64,000 nucleotides of DNA from Gnetum montanum (GCA_015680685.1 MNCI01030164.1:696345-760344); one strand, 5' to 3'. Numbered from the stretch's first letter, positions 23,705 to 34,742 are shown. The notes: generated by a model not told the origin, from the sequence alone. Made by a program: numbers and translations.

Positions 23705-24149
23705 TTAATGGCTTTTGAATTACCACCATGAAATGTTCACAATGTTATAGTTATTACACATAATTAATGTAATAGTAAGTATAATAATTAACCATATAAT
23801 TTTATTTTATACATTTCAAACTTATTGAAAATGTTATAGAGAGAAATCACACCAAAACAACAATTTTTGCTACTCAAAAGCTTACATTTTAGTTTTAATT
23901 TCTCCCTTGTTTTAGTTAGTAAGTATTGTTTTCTAAATTCACAATGAAAATCTCATGGGTTTTATTATAAAGTAAAAAGAATACAGTGTTTCATAATTTT
24001 TTTATTTTTATAGTTGTATTAGCTTCTTTCTTAAGCTTATAATTGATTTTATAGTTACAAAATCATGCATAATGATGTAAAATCAATGTGCAAAATGTTT
24101 TTTACATTTCAATTTTAAAGTTTAAAAGGCCTTAGTTTTTCTATATTTA

Positions 24150-26220
24150 TAGTCTAGCTAGTTATCGAAATGGCTCACAGTACTACAAGCTAGGGCCAAC
24201 ATGGGCATCTTAAAAAATGAAATGCACCTCATTACCAACTTCATCTAAGCATACCAAAACTAAATCATTGTCATCACAACCAACAAAATCATACCACCAT
24301 CATACTAATTCCCATTATAAATCTTCTAGTTCAAAAAATAGCACAAATAAGGTCAAACTACGCTCTATAATGGTCACGCATTATGAGGTAGTATCAACTA
24401 AGATAATAAATTTTGATTTTCCTTTGGTTTAAAAGAGTATATTAGATATCTAGCATCAAGCCTTAGTGTTAACTATTATTATTATGATCTAACATTGGCC
24501 ATAAAATTGGTGAAAGCTACTCATGGTGTAGAACTAGCACCATTTGTTGAGATTTTGATTCTTAGAAATGATGTGGTGATTAACAACTTTGTTAAGACAT
24601 ACAATAATAGTTGGATTATTTATCATAGAAGAGATTCTTGTAGTTCTATTTTTAGATGATGAGAGCAGATTATGCTTTAAAGAAGATAATGTTTCCCAAA
24701 CACTAGTTGCTAGAATGTTTTATTAGTAAATCTATGTGGGAAAAAGCCTACATCACTACCATAGCAATAATTCTTATCTCATAATTAAAGATGTTATACT
24801 CTGATTTAATAGATATTATTGCTTTTTGTGTTGCAATTAAGGATAGGAAAAATGCAATCTCTTAGCCTCTATTGAGTCTGTTATACATTGTAGTGAAAGA
24901 AGGAAGCCATTTAAACTAGTTGTCAATTTTAAAGATTGAAATCAAGGTACAAGCATTATCATACTACATGGTGCATACTTCTCACTTTTCATATCATTAT
25001 CTTCTTCCCACCATTGTTAAGGTTTTTAATAACTCTAATATTAGGGATGTCATTATGGTACTGAAAAGTAAGAATGAGGAGCTAGTTCCATGTTGTTCTT
25101 AGAAGCATTCTCTAAACTAGAGTAGACCATCATGAAGATTCCTAAAATAAAGTAGCCTACTAATATCCAATACAAGTGATTGAACACAATTGTCATTAAC
25201 TACATGATGCCATCCATGATGCATGTGATGTTACAGCACCATAGCTTCAGAAGTAAGATTGTACATTCTGAATCAACCATTAATTTTTTAAAGGTATGAA
25301 TAGAGAAAAATCCTATGGAAGAAACAATATTTAATGAAGATTCTTGTAAAGATTTTAGAAATCTAAAAGTAGATGACTTTCTAATAGTGATTAGAGGCTT
25401 AGTAAATAAGGATCTCAACCAAAACATGAAGAAAAATATGATCGTGATGAGTAATGATCTATTATATAATTTAATGTATATTAATTACACCAAAATGAGA
25501 TACTACATTAAATTTGATCCACACTATGAAATGCTAATGAATAATAAAATAGTGTTTGAAGCTTCTTTGACATAGAATTAGGCATTAATTAAATATATAA
25601 TATGCCTATGAAGAAAAAGAGAATTATTTCAAAGGATTTACAAAGTACAAGGGAGAGGTTGAAGGTGTACAAAAGCTAGTAAAGAAAATTTCATAAGAAT
25701 TAGCTTCACTAAAACAAATAAGAGATAATATGGGCTCAAATATAGAAGCACAGCTAGCAACAATGTTGGAAAAGTTGATAGTGTGAAACATAGAGTTAGA
25801 GACTTATAAACTAATAATGCATAATAATACCTCTAAACTGCAAGAGTAAATTTGAAGTTTCTAGAATCGTGTGAAGGATCTTACTCTATAGAAGGATGAT
25901 TGAACAAAGATCTTTAAAATATAGAGAAAGAGACCTAAATTCATAGTGAGTGATTTATAGAAATTGAGTGTTACTAATAGTTTCATAGTATATTATGCAA
26001 AGTTATTGAGATTTACTTAAAGCAAGGATTATGAACTTGATTTTGATTTCAATGTGATGCAACCATTACTCATAGCTATTTTTAGTAAGGTTCAATGAGA
26101 AGTTCAAAAGAACTCTATTGAATATAAGGTAAAAGAGCCATCTAAGTTGTTCCACCATAATCTTCGAGTACTCTTACAATTGTAGAAGAATCTAAGGCAA
26201 AGGATACAGTTACGAAAACA
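24150..26220 (+). pseudogene. Unknown coding region of the copia-type element
   Basis: I see no capsid, protease, integrase or polymerase motif. A Ser/Thr/Lys/His-rich open piece (24217-24432) is followed by EYIRYLASSLSVNYYYYDL (24432-24490), an 86-residue open piece at 25315-25575 (KDFRNLKVDDFLIVIRGLVN) and a coiled-coil-like Lys/Glu/Leu-rich stretch around 25610-25850. A 3.1-kb interior with its own non-canonical gene between copia-type LTRs fits a non-autonomous element. Weakly similar sequence occurs on minus at about 36400-37160. Confidence 0.45.
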
Positions 26221-26802
26221 TAAGAATCATCAATGATTATTTTTTATAATATTATGAGTGTAGATATAGACTCTTTCATTAACCGAATACCTCTATTGTT
26301 TATTTTGTATCTTAATTCAATTATAACCTCTCTCATTTGATGGTGAAGTTAATTAAATTTTGATTTACCATAACACCATATGTTTCTTTTCTATAGTTTA
26401 CAAATTAATTATGTTGCAATATATTTTTAAGGAGATATTTACTTCTAAGATCTCTAGTCATTTTCATTACATTTAAGGAATTATTTAACAATAACCAAAA
26501 TGATTTTCAACATTTATTTGGGAAAGAAACACTGATCATTGTTTTATTTTATTAACTATTATTTGCTTTACTAGTTAGAGATTCTATTGATAATTCTTAG
26601 GCCTTGTAATATTAATTTTTAAAATGCATTTTTACCTTAGAGTTTCATTTAAAATCAATACTCTACATCATTGTTGTATTTATGAATTTATGTTTTTGGT
26701 ATTTTTCTAGAGACTATTCATGATGTGGTGATCTTTTACACTTCATCTATTTAAATTCATGGATTTGGTTATATATAGTAAATTATTATTAACTTCATGT
26801 TA
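26221..26802 (+). other. 3' untranslated part of the copia-type element
   Basis: Very AT-rich, no open frame and no repeat recognised. Confidence 0.4.
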
Positions 26803-26816
26803 AGCTTGAGGGATGG
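26803..26816 (+). promoter_or_regulatory. Polypurine tract of the copia-type element
   Basis: AGCTTGAGGGATGG lies directly before the LTR start TGTTGAAG, the normal form and place for a plant copia polypurine tract. Confidence 0.75.
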
Positions 26817-27200
26817 TGTTGAAGATTTGATATGTTTTAGTAAACTTAATGTGATAGTTTATATCTATATGTAGTTACACCATGAACATTAGTATAAATC
26901 ATCATGGTGTACAACATCATGTCTAGTGCTTTATAGTATGTATTATGTTAGTTATGTTTAATCATTTCTATTAATTAATAATAACTAATTGTTGTGTTTG
27001 TTTATTATTTGGATGTAATTTTTCCATTGTAACTATATAAGTAATGACCCTAGTCCAATAGCAATATATACAATACAACACAAGAAGAATGTACTATAAG
27101 AAGTACAACATAGTATTTATATAATAACGGAGATGTTTGGTTACCTTCATTTTCTTTATTATTTTTTAGTTTATGTTCTTATGTTTAACATGTATAACAT
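26817..27200 (+). mobile_element. Copia-type element, 3' LTR, first part
   Basis: It aligns with 23202-23590, including GTAGTTACACCATGAACATT and ATAATAACTAATTGTT. At 27200 it is interrupted by T5; the last part is at 34631-34742. Confidence 0.85.
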
Positions 27201-27350
27201 TGATGAGCCATGATATCGCGTACGCGATATTGCAGCCTACAGAAATTTCTATAAATAAGAGGCAGCTTTCCCTGTTCTAGGCACTTAGACTTAAACCCTT
27301 AGCTAAACTCTTACAGTTTAACCATTCTAGAGTTAGAATAATTTCCATGT
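27201..27350 (+). mobile_element. T5 5' LTR, truncated to its first 150 bp
   Basis: It matches the start of the 3' LTR at 33804: TGATGAGCCA, the CG palindrome, CTATAAATAAGAGG and TTAGAATAATTTCCATGTG. After that shared CATGTG it jumps into gag, so most of the LTR, the primer site and the gag N-terminus are deleted. The left flank AACAT and the right flank AACAC at 34631 are the target duplication. Confidence 0.85.
27205..27260 (+). promoter_or_regulatory. T5 U3 core promoter
   Basis: TGATATCGCGTACGCGATAT (27211-27230) is an almost perfect 20-bp palindrome and the best-kept copy in the window. The TATA-like CTATAAATA is at 27249-27257, only about 50 bp from the LTR edge. Confidence 0.6.
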
Positions 27351-28020
27351 GGGACTCCCTAGATAGTAGGTTTGAAACTATTCTTAAAATCGTAGAGGAG
27401 TCTAGGAAGCAAGGTAGTGACCATGACAAAAGGAAAAAGAGAGAAGTGGACCATGCACATAACAAGGGCAAGGGTAAAATGGCCATGACTGACGAGGTTG
27501 TGGATTCAAATATGGACAATGACAATGGATGTGAGATATGCCAATACAACTATCCTAAGGGATGTTGCCCTGTGATCTCACATCTACAAGAGTCTGGGGT
27601 GTATGCACTCAACTGATGACTTAACAAACGGCAAGCACCTCAATGGTTACCTTATCCCCAAGGTAACCCAAGGAAATTCCACCAACCTTTAACATATTAT
27701 CCAAGTGGAACTCCACCACAACCTATTGACCAACACCAACAATGGTAGTACCCACAGTCATGGGGGATGCCACCACCTAGGCAATAATACCCCTACCAGC
27801 AATCAGATCCATATGGCTACTACGTGTAGTAGCCAATCTCTCCACGTGACTCTGTCGATCACGTGACACCACAACATCACTAACAAGCTCAAGAGTATTA
27901 CAGGACTCCTTCTCCTAGGGAAGATAACCCATAGACATACCATCCTCCAAACCCATCCGTAACTCTCACACTGATAGCTCCATTACCACCTGCTCAACCA
28001 CTCAACCATAGCAATGCAAT
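27351..28020 (+). pseudogene. T5 gag, C-terminal part
   Basis: The open stretch to 27616 has a charged helix (KQGSDHDKRKKREVDHAHNK) and then CEICQYNYPKGCCPVISHL, a Cys/His cluster of form C-x2-C-x8-C-x4-H. The same cluster is in T7 (CNICLYDYPKGQCPILLHL) and, decayed, in T6. From 27660 a Pro/Gln/Tyr-rich region follows (PPRQ, QQSDPYGYYV) with TAG stops, matching 55850-56400 of T6 on the other strand. It is the nucleic-acid-binding end of the Gag precursor. The capsid core is deleted. Confidence 0.75.
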
Positions 28021-28830
28021 GTCACAAGGGTTGTGAATCCTCAACCCACAGTTGGTTTTGACAACCTTATGAAGAAAAGACCCTTCTTCAGAACCAACAG
28101 TCTAGCCAAGCCCTCACAACTACAAGCCGTTGAGCCTTTGAATGCCTCCTCATCAATTAAGGCTTCAAGGATTCCTTCAAAACAAACACCAAGCTCAATG
28201 CATACGGTTATGTTAACACATGCCGTTACTTATTGGATTAAGGTGGGTCACCTTCCCAGAAAATTCTCTGATCCTAGAAGCCCTCTAATCTACCTCCAAG
28301 TCGCTAGGAATGAACCATGTAAAGCTCTTCTAGACTTAGGTTCTAGATTCAACTTAATATCACAAGAGATGTACAAAGCCTGGAACTTGCCTCCATTAAG
28401 GAAGAGTAATATTCGACTAGAGCTAGCTGACTAGTCCATCACTGTCCCTTTGGGACTAGTGGAGGACATCGTTACCACTATGTGTGGGTGGTCATATCCA
28501 GTTGATTTCCTAGTGATACAAGTGAACAATGGTAAAGGGGACTTCCCAATAATAATGGGAAGAGCATGGCTAAGTACTATAGATGCATGCCTAAGAATCC
28601 ATGATCTTTCCATGGAAATATCCAAGAAGAACACCTTTGGAAAGATTGAGAAGAAGAAAGTTCCATGCATCGTATACAGTGACGCAGGGTGCAATTGCAT
28701 GGAGAGATCATGGGTTATGCAAAGTTTACCATTGCCTGCATGCAATCGGTGTGCACAAGACATTAATATACAAAAGTGCCTGTATATAGCAACCACATGA
28801 CAAGAAGACACCCAATGGCTGATGGCTGAT
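28021..28830 (+). pseudogene. T5 aspartic protease region
   Basis: Open pieces 28033-28434 and 28450-28800 are separated by one TAG at 28432. The first has YLQVARNEPCKALLDLGSRF with LISQEMYKAW: the retropepsin active-site loop is usually LLDLGA/S-S-x-N, so L-D-L-G is kept. The second has FPIIMGRAWLSTIDACL, the (L/M)GRxWL closing signature. In Athila-type elements this domain lies between gag and RT, as here. Apart from the stop it is one of the better-preserved domains in the window. Confidence 0.8.
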
Positions 28831-29238
28831 CAAGAGAGTAACTCACTAACGTGCATGGAACTAACTGAGGGAATAACTAGTGCTTACATTGAAAGCATAG
28901 ATACACTAGAGCAAGTTTGTTGCAAACTTCCAAGCCTTAACCTTGAAAACTTCAACTAGGGAAAGTTGGAGATTCTTGAGAGATTTAAACAAGAGCCCCT
29001 AGATTTGAAACCATTGCCCACTGGTCTGGAGTATATGACCCTCGAAAATGAAAAACTGGTGATCATCAATGTAAGACTTATTCCCAAGAAAAAAGAAATA
29101 CTACTAAAAGTGATAAACAAGTGGTCAAAAGCCTTTGCCTAGTCATACATTGATTTAACTAAAATAGATCGTAGGACATGCCACCATAGGATTTACACTA
29201 ACCACTCCATGAAACCTTGAAAACAACCGTAGAGGCGA
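28831..29238 (+). pseudogene. T5 protease-RT linker
   Basis: Reads ESIDTLEQVCCKLPSLNLEN, then LPTGLEYMTLENEKLVIINV, LKVINKWSKAFA and a TAG where Trp is expected before SYIDL. The LKxLPxxLxYxxL pattern just upstream of RT is standard in Athila/Tat polyproteins. The matching piece of T6 is at 55060-55440 on the plus strand, in the misplaced block. Confidence 0.75.
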
Positions 29239-30470
29239 TTGAACCCAAAATTGAAGCAAATAGTAAAAAAAGAAATAGAACAACTTCTTAAGGCTAGGTT
29301 CATATATCCCATTACTAATAGCGAATGGGTTAGTTCTCTCGTGATCATGCCTAAAAAGGGAGAAAAATGGAGGGTGTGTGTAGATTTTAGGCTACTGAAC
29401 ATGGAAACATTTAAGGATCACTTTTCATTGCCATTCGTTGACCAAGTCTTAGACACCATAGCAAGGCATCGCTATTATAGTTTTCTGGATGGCTATAGTG
29501 GATACAACCAAATATGGATAGCCCTAGAACATCAAGCTAAGACAATGTTCACCAGTCCTTGGGGAATGTTTGCATATAAAAAAATGCCATTTGTCTTGTG
29601 CAATGCTCCTGCCACATTTCAATGCCTAGTTCTAAGCATATTTCAACAGTAGATAGGAAACAGAGTGGAAGTCTTTATGGATGACTTCTTCACGTATGGA
29701 ACAAGCTTTGATCAAGCCTTGGACTGATTAGAGAAAGTGTTGAAAAGATGCGTAGAAATCAATTTAAGGCTCAACTGGTAGAAAATCCATTTGATGATCC
29801 AAGAAGGCATAGTACTTGAGCATAAGATTTCACATTCAGGAATAGAGGTAGATCCAGATAAAGTTAGGGTCATCCAAGGAATCATCCATCAACTGAAAAC
29901 TGTCAAATACATTTGATCATTCCTTGGACCCATTGGCTACTATAGGAGATTCATTGAGAACTTCTCCAAGATTTCCAAACCATTGGTAGAACTAACGAAG
30001 AAGGATGCACCATTCAAATGGACCAGGGAATGTGAACAAGCATTCCAAACCTTAAAACAAAAGCTTGTAGAAACTCCCATTCTACAAGCCCATGATTGGT
30101 CTAGACTGTTCCATATAATGACTGATGCATCCAATTATGCCTTAGGAGCTCTACTTACATAGTTAGATGACCAAAAACGTCCTTACTACATCCACTGTGC
30201 AAGTAGAAGTATCGCTGTTGCAAAACTTAACTACACAACTACAAAAAAAGAATTAATGGCTGTAGTGTTTGCACTGGATAAGTTTAGGCACTATGTGTTA
30301 GGATACAAAGTGTTCATCCATATGGATCATAGTGCAATCCAGTTCCTCATGAACAAGCCAATGGTTAGCCCTTGTATTATATGATGGCTAGTAATCCTAC
30401 AAGAGTTCGATCTAACAATGATCGATCGAAAGGGTGCTGAGAACGTAGTTGTGATCATTTATCTTAGTTG
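29239..30470 (+). pseudogene. T5 reverse transcriptase and RNase H
   Basis: RT opens with KQIVKKEIEQLLKARFIYPI and continues with EKWRVCVDFRLLNMETFKDH, YYSFLDGYSGYNQI, TSPWGMFAYKKMPFVLCNAP and the catalytic EVFMDDFFTYG (near 29675-29700), with both Asp kept. The connection reads SFLGPIGYYRRFIENFSKIS. RNase H has FHIMTDASNYALGALL, KKELMAVVFALDKFRHYVLG and VFIHMDHSAIQFLMNKP, then decays. Eight or so stops, TAG or TGA at expected Gln, Trp or Arg, break the frame. The DGYSGYNQI and PWGxFAYxxMPFxLCNAP blocks fit the Athila/Tat side of Ty3. Confidence 0.9.
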
Positions 30471-31277
30471 CACTGGGACAGCAAAGAGGATGAATATGTA
30501 ATGTCTGACCATTTTCCTGATGAAGCCCTCTTTTCTGGTGTAGTGAATAACCACCCCATAGAGATGAATTGGTATAGTAGCATTCTCACCTATCTCCTTA
30601 TCCAACAAACACCACAGGAGTTGGACTTTAGGAAGAAACAATAGTTTCTTCATAGAGCCAAGTACTTCATGGAGATCAATGGAAAACTTTACAAAGTATG
30701 TCTTGATGGCTTGGTTCAATGGTGCATGTCCGAGGTGGACTAACTAAGAGTTCTCCAAGATGCTCATGAGGGCCCTTGTGGGGGTTACTATGCAGGGAGA
30801 CGAATGACTATTAAGATCCTACTTGCAGGATATTACTGGCCAACATTATTTTGGGATGCCCATCAATTTTTCCAATCTTGCGAGTGCTTTCAATGTGATG
30901 GAGAAATGATTGCTAGAATGGAGGGTCTGCAACAATGGATTCAACCTTTAGAACCCTTCGACATTTGGGGAATAGACTTTATGGGGCCCATTACACCAAT
31001 GTTCAATGGAAAAGCTTACATCATTGTTGCCATAGACTATCTAATGAAATGGGCTGAAGTAGCTACTGTTACAAACTGCACATCATCTACAGCTGCACGA
31101 TTTGTGCAACAACAAATCATAAATAGGTTTGGTGTGCCATGTGCACTTATCTTAGATAATGGAACACACTTCACAGGCGCAACCTTTCGGAAGTTAATTC
31201 AACGCTTAGGGGTTGAACATAAATTGACTACACCTTATCACCTCCAAGCTAATGGCCAAGCCAAGGTTACTAACTAG
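30471..31277 (+). pseudogene. T5 integrase, N-terminal and catalytic core
   Basis: The piece open at 30804-31277 has the zinc-binding half (YYWPTLFWDAHQFFQSCECF), FDIWGIDFMGPITP with the first catalytic Asp, YIIVAIDYLMKWAEV, FGVPCALILDNGTHF with the second, and YHLQANGQAKVTN. Counting 35 residues after the second Asp lands on the Lys of GQAKV, where the catalytic Glu of GQAEV should be: codon AAG instead of GAG. The integrase would be inactive even without the stop that follows. The upstream 30471-30800 is frame-shifted linker. Confidence 0.9.
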
Positions 31278-31790
31278 GAGATCACTAAAATATTGACAAG
31301 GACAATTAGCAAGTATAGGCGAGATTGGAGCACTAAATAGAATGATTCTCTCTAGGCATACCGCTCCACTTGGAAATTCCCTATAGGCTACTCTCCATAT
31401 GAGTTAGTGTACAGGAAACTTCCAAAGCTTCCAATTCAAACTGAACTCCGTACACTATCCATGGCTTGTGACCTCCACCTCGACCTTAATCTAGCACAAA
31501 AAAGGTTGACAACTCTAAACATGCTAGACAAGAACTGATTAGCTGCCCTGTCATCAAATGAGTTGCACAAGGCATATAACAAGCAACGTCATGACTTGAA
31601 AATACAAAAGGTTAAGTATCAACCAGGAGATAAGGTTCTCTACTGGAACCCCACACATGTGCCACAACGCACAAAATGTCAAACACTATGGGAAGGACCT
31701 TACATTATTCATACAACCTTTCCTTCAGAGGCCATGACCATATACAAACCTGAGAGCCCTAATAAGAGATTACTAGTCAATGTGAAATAA
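31278..31790 (+). pseudogene. T5 integrase C-terminus (GPY/F-like)
   Basis: After stops at 31276 and beyond, it reads YRSTWKFPIGYSPYELVYRK, then the open stretch 31563-31790 with HDLKIQKVKYQPGDKVLYWN and LWEGPYIIHTTFPS, ending KRLLVNVK. FQxGDxVLxxN...WEGPYxI is the usual end of Athila/Tat integrase. T6 carries the same region at 52400-52900 on minus. Confidence 0.85.
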
Positions 31791-33793
31791 ACCAAACCAT
31801 TCCATAAACTTAGAATTGCCAGTGCACATACTACCTCTGAGAAGGGACGACCTTGCTCATTATTTCGGATATCCTATTTTCAACACAGTCATGGGGGAGA
31901 TGGACACCTCTGTTGTCAATTAAGGCCCTCAGTTCCTTTATGTTTTTGTTTTACACATTTTTGTTTTACAAATTTCTTTAACTTTTCTTGTTTTTGTTTT
32001 GCAACATCGTTTATACTCTTTTCTTTTTGTATGTGGTTGTTTCTTTTTGATTAAGTTTTTCACCTAATAAGTGCTCCTGATGATGGTATGAACTATATTC
32101 TATTGGTTGATAATGTTTTGTTTTTACCTTTGAGTTATGATGTTGATACTAAGGTATGGTTCTTTTGATATAACAGGAAATGAGTCCACATCATCCATGC
32201 ATCCATGAATTTCTATGGTCTCTCTTGGCTTGGAACTATACAGTCCCTTTCTTTAAATAATAGAACTATCAACGAATTGGTGACTAGGCATTTCTCAAAC
32301 TAAGGAAGAACTCAAGGATTGAAAGGGGTGTGGCTTCAAGGGGATTTGATGCATTTGTGTTGGCCATTTTCTTGGGTGCTTGAATGTTTTCTTCTTGGGT
32401 TTTCCTTACCATTCCGATGTTGCTCCATTATCGGAAGCTGAGCTAATAAAACTAATAAGTTTTTGCACGGTGTGGTTCTCAAGCAAGAAAAAAAAGAGGA
32501 ACTGAGAATTCAAAGCACATCCCTTAGACAAAAGAATCATTTGGGCGACAACCACTGGTTATGGAACTAAACAAACATGTTCCCTCTAACTAAGGCCCTT
32601 TCTTGCTTCCTACTTTCTCCTTTCTCGTTTCCTCGAAATGGTGGTGACTTTTTGGCAGAAGCATTCTTATTTCTCCAAGTGGATGGATTGGCCAAGTGTA
32701 TTAATGCGAAGTCACTAGATGAGGATTATTTGAGGCTAGATTTGGAATGAGATCTACTAAGTCACATTAACCTTTAATACACATAGGGATGTACACCACC
32801 TTGTTCTTGAGACTCTATTCCATTCTCTCCTTTCCATCATTCTTTTTCCATTTTCCACCTCATTGTCGATTGTATCAATAATCTATATTTTGGTTAATGT
32901 ATTGTTTTCTTTTTGGTAAATTCTTGTGGTTAAGACTTTAACTCTTGCTTCCAAATGGCATTTCTAGAGCCTATGGACTCTTTGCATGTGGGATTGTTAG
33001 GGCATTAAGGGCATGGGCCTACTTTGGGGAGGACCCAGTGGCATTCCTATTTGGTGCATCAGTTAATTTATTTCCCTTAAAAATTTTTGCAATCAACATT
33101 TATTTTGTTCATTTCCATCTATGACATCCATTTTATCGGCGTTTCCATTATTTCTTTTTCTTTTCATCTTTCTTATTCCTTATCTTTTTCCATTCTATCA
33201 CTACTGAAGGATTGCTCTTAGTCATGGCGGTCCTGATCCAATTTTCCTTGTCCAATTTTTTCGATTTTCTCTTAACCCCTACTACACCTTGGGTAGTCAC
33301 CAGTGTTATATCTCCAGAATACACATTAGCCATATCACAACTCAGCCAATGGACCTTACACCGAGGCAAGGTATCAACTACATTATGATTCATTTATCTT
33401 TGCTAATATAAGATTGTGTTGTGTGTACAGATGGAAATCATACAACAATGGATTGGACCTGTAGGGAACACTTAGAATGGGCTGGTTCTGGAGTAGTTAT
33501 GCAAGGAACAGGATTGATGGCGCGCTTATGGATGATCAATGAAAAGTGCAATCTTGGCGTCAGCAGCAACAGACTTCTTCTCTTTCTCCTCTCTTCTCCC
33601 TTAGCTACCAAATAAGGCTGGATGTAAAATGTGTATAGTGTTCACTCTTGTGATCATGAACACTAATATTGTCATGTATTGTAATGATGATATGTTCACG
33701 TGTCACCCCATTCACCATTAGTGTCATTCAAGTTAATAATCCCATACCTTCCCAATATTTTGTAAGGAACTTGAGGATGAGTTTTCATTCAGT
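31791..33793 (+). other. T5 region between pol and the 3' LTR; ORF2 missing
   Basis: No ORF2 is found. The stretch 32360-32600 aligns with T6 (minus, 51380-51720), and GGGGAGGACCCA near 33026 matches T7 (45690-45710) and T6 (51005-51030). Just after pol, CAGTCATGGGGGAGATGG (31887-31904) repeats the first 12 bases of the real polypurine tract. Small open frames here (33148-33393, 33421-33615) show nothing recognisable. ORF2 appears to have been deleted after the leader. Confidence 0.55.
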
Positions 33794-33803
33794 CATGGGG
33801 GTA
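33794..33803 (+). promoter_or_regulatory. T5 polypurine tract
   Basis: CATGGGGGTA directly before TGATGAG. The longer context TTTTCATTCAGTCATGGGGG is shared with T7 (minus, 41889-41912). Confidence 0.85.
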
Positions 33804-34630
33804 TGATGAGCCACAATATCGAGTATGTAATATTGCGTACATGATATCGCATTTGCCCTACGATATCACATACGCGATATCGCAGCCTGCCTCAATATCT
33901 ATAAATAAGAGGTGGCTTTTCCTATTCTAGGCACTTAGAATTAAACCCTTAGCTAAGCTCTTGCAATTTTACCATTCCATAGTTAGAATAATTTCCATGT
34001 GCCCACATTAGGAGTCTTAAAGTGAATGGATCTTTATTCGAGAAAATTGTACTTGAGCAGACATTTGTGTACGACAATAAAGACAAAATTTATGATAAAC
34101 CTTGCAGCATGTGGAATAAGCTAAATAGTAATTAATTATTGTTGAATATTTAAATGCTTTCCTAGCTAATTAATCTCTCTCTCAACCCTTAACTCTCCTA
34201 GTTAAGTACACTCAGTACAATCACTTCAAGCATGTGTGTAGCGCTTGGTAACCCAGTAAGGAGTAGCATTTGGTAATCCCAACAGCGTTGCACTGGTTCA
34301 GGATGTGTGCGAAAAGTGGGAACAGATACTGGTGTTAGGACAATTAGAATTTAGTTAGTGAATAGTTAATGAAAGTTAGTCACCTAGTTCTCCTTACCTT
34401 CCCCTATTAGCATAAGACATTAAAAAGATAAAAGTTATAAAAATCATGTACCTCAAGCTTACTTAACCATACAACCATCACAATACAAGTAAGTTTGGGA
34501 AGACAACGATTGATTAACCCTAAGTGTTCCGTTAGGGAGCGTAAGCACTTAGTCCTTGGAGTTTGATCGGATTGCGTGTGAAATGCTCATATTCGTATGG
34601 TTGAGTGTAGGGGTACCTCGCCACTCATCA
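33804..34630 (+). mobile_element. T5 3' LTR
   Basis: A complete 827-bp LTR from TGATGAGCCA to GCCACTCATCA. The U3 has several CG-palindrome pieces (33813-33886) and CTATAAATAAGAGG at about 33900. The TACCAAATGCTA and CTTGGTAACC blocks in R/U5 are shared with T1, T3 and T7. T5 as a whole (27201-34630) is 7430 bp. Confidence 0.9.
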
Positions 34631-34742
34631 AACACTATGAAATTATTTTATATTATGGTCCATGTTTATCTTAATCAAAGTGGTCATTAAATTGTTTCTA
34701 TTATATCCTAGGCTTAGTGATTAACATCACAAAGATTTAACA
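34631..34742 (+). mobile_element. Copia-type element, 3' LTR, last part
   Basis: It matches the end of the left LTR (23586-23686): TATGGTCCATGTTTATCTTA, ATTGTTTCTATTATATCCTA and a final TTTAACA. It begins with AACAC, the second half of the T5 target duplication. No target duplication of the copia element itself is visible (CAAAT against CATGC). Confidence 0.85.

Noticed and set aside
28431-28811. 126-codon open frame on minus
   Set aside because: It lies antisense to the T5 protease, whose GRAWLS and LLDLGS motifs are on plus. A shadow frame.
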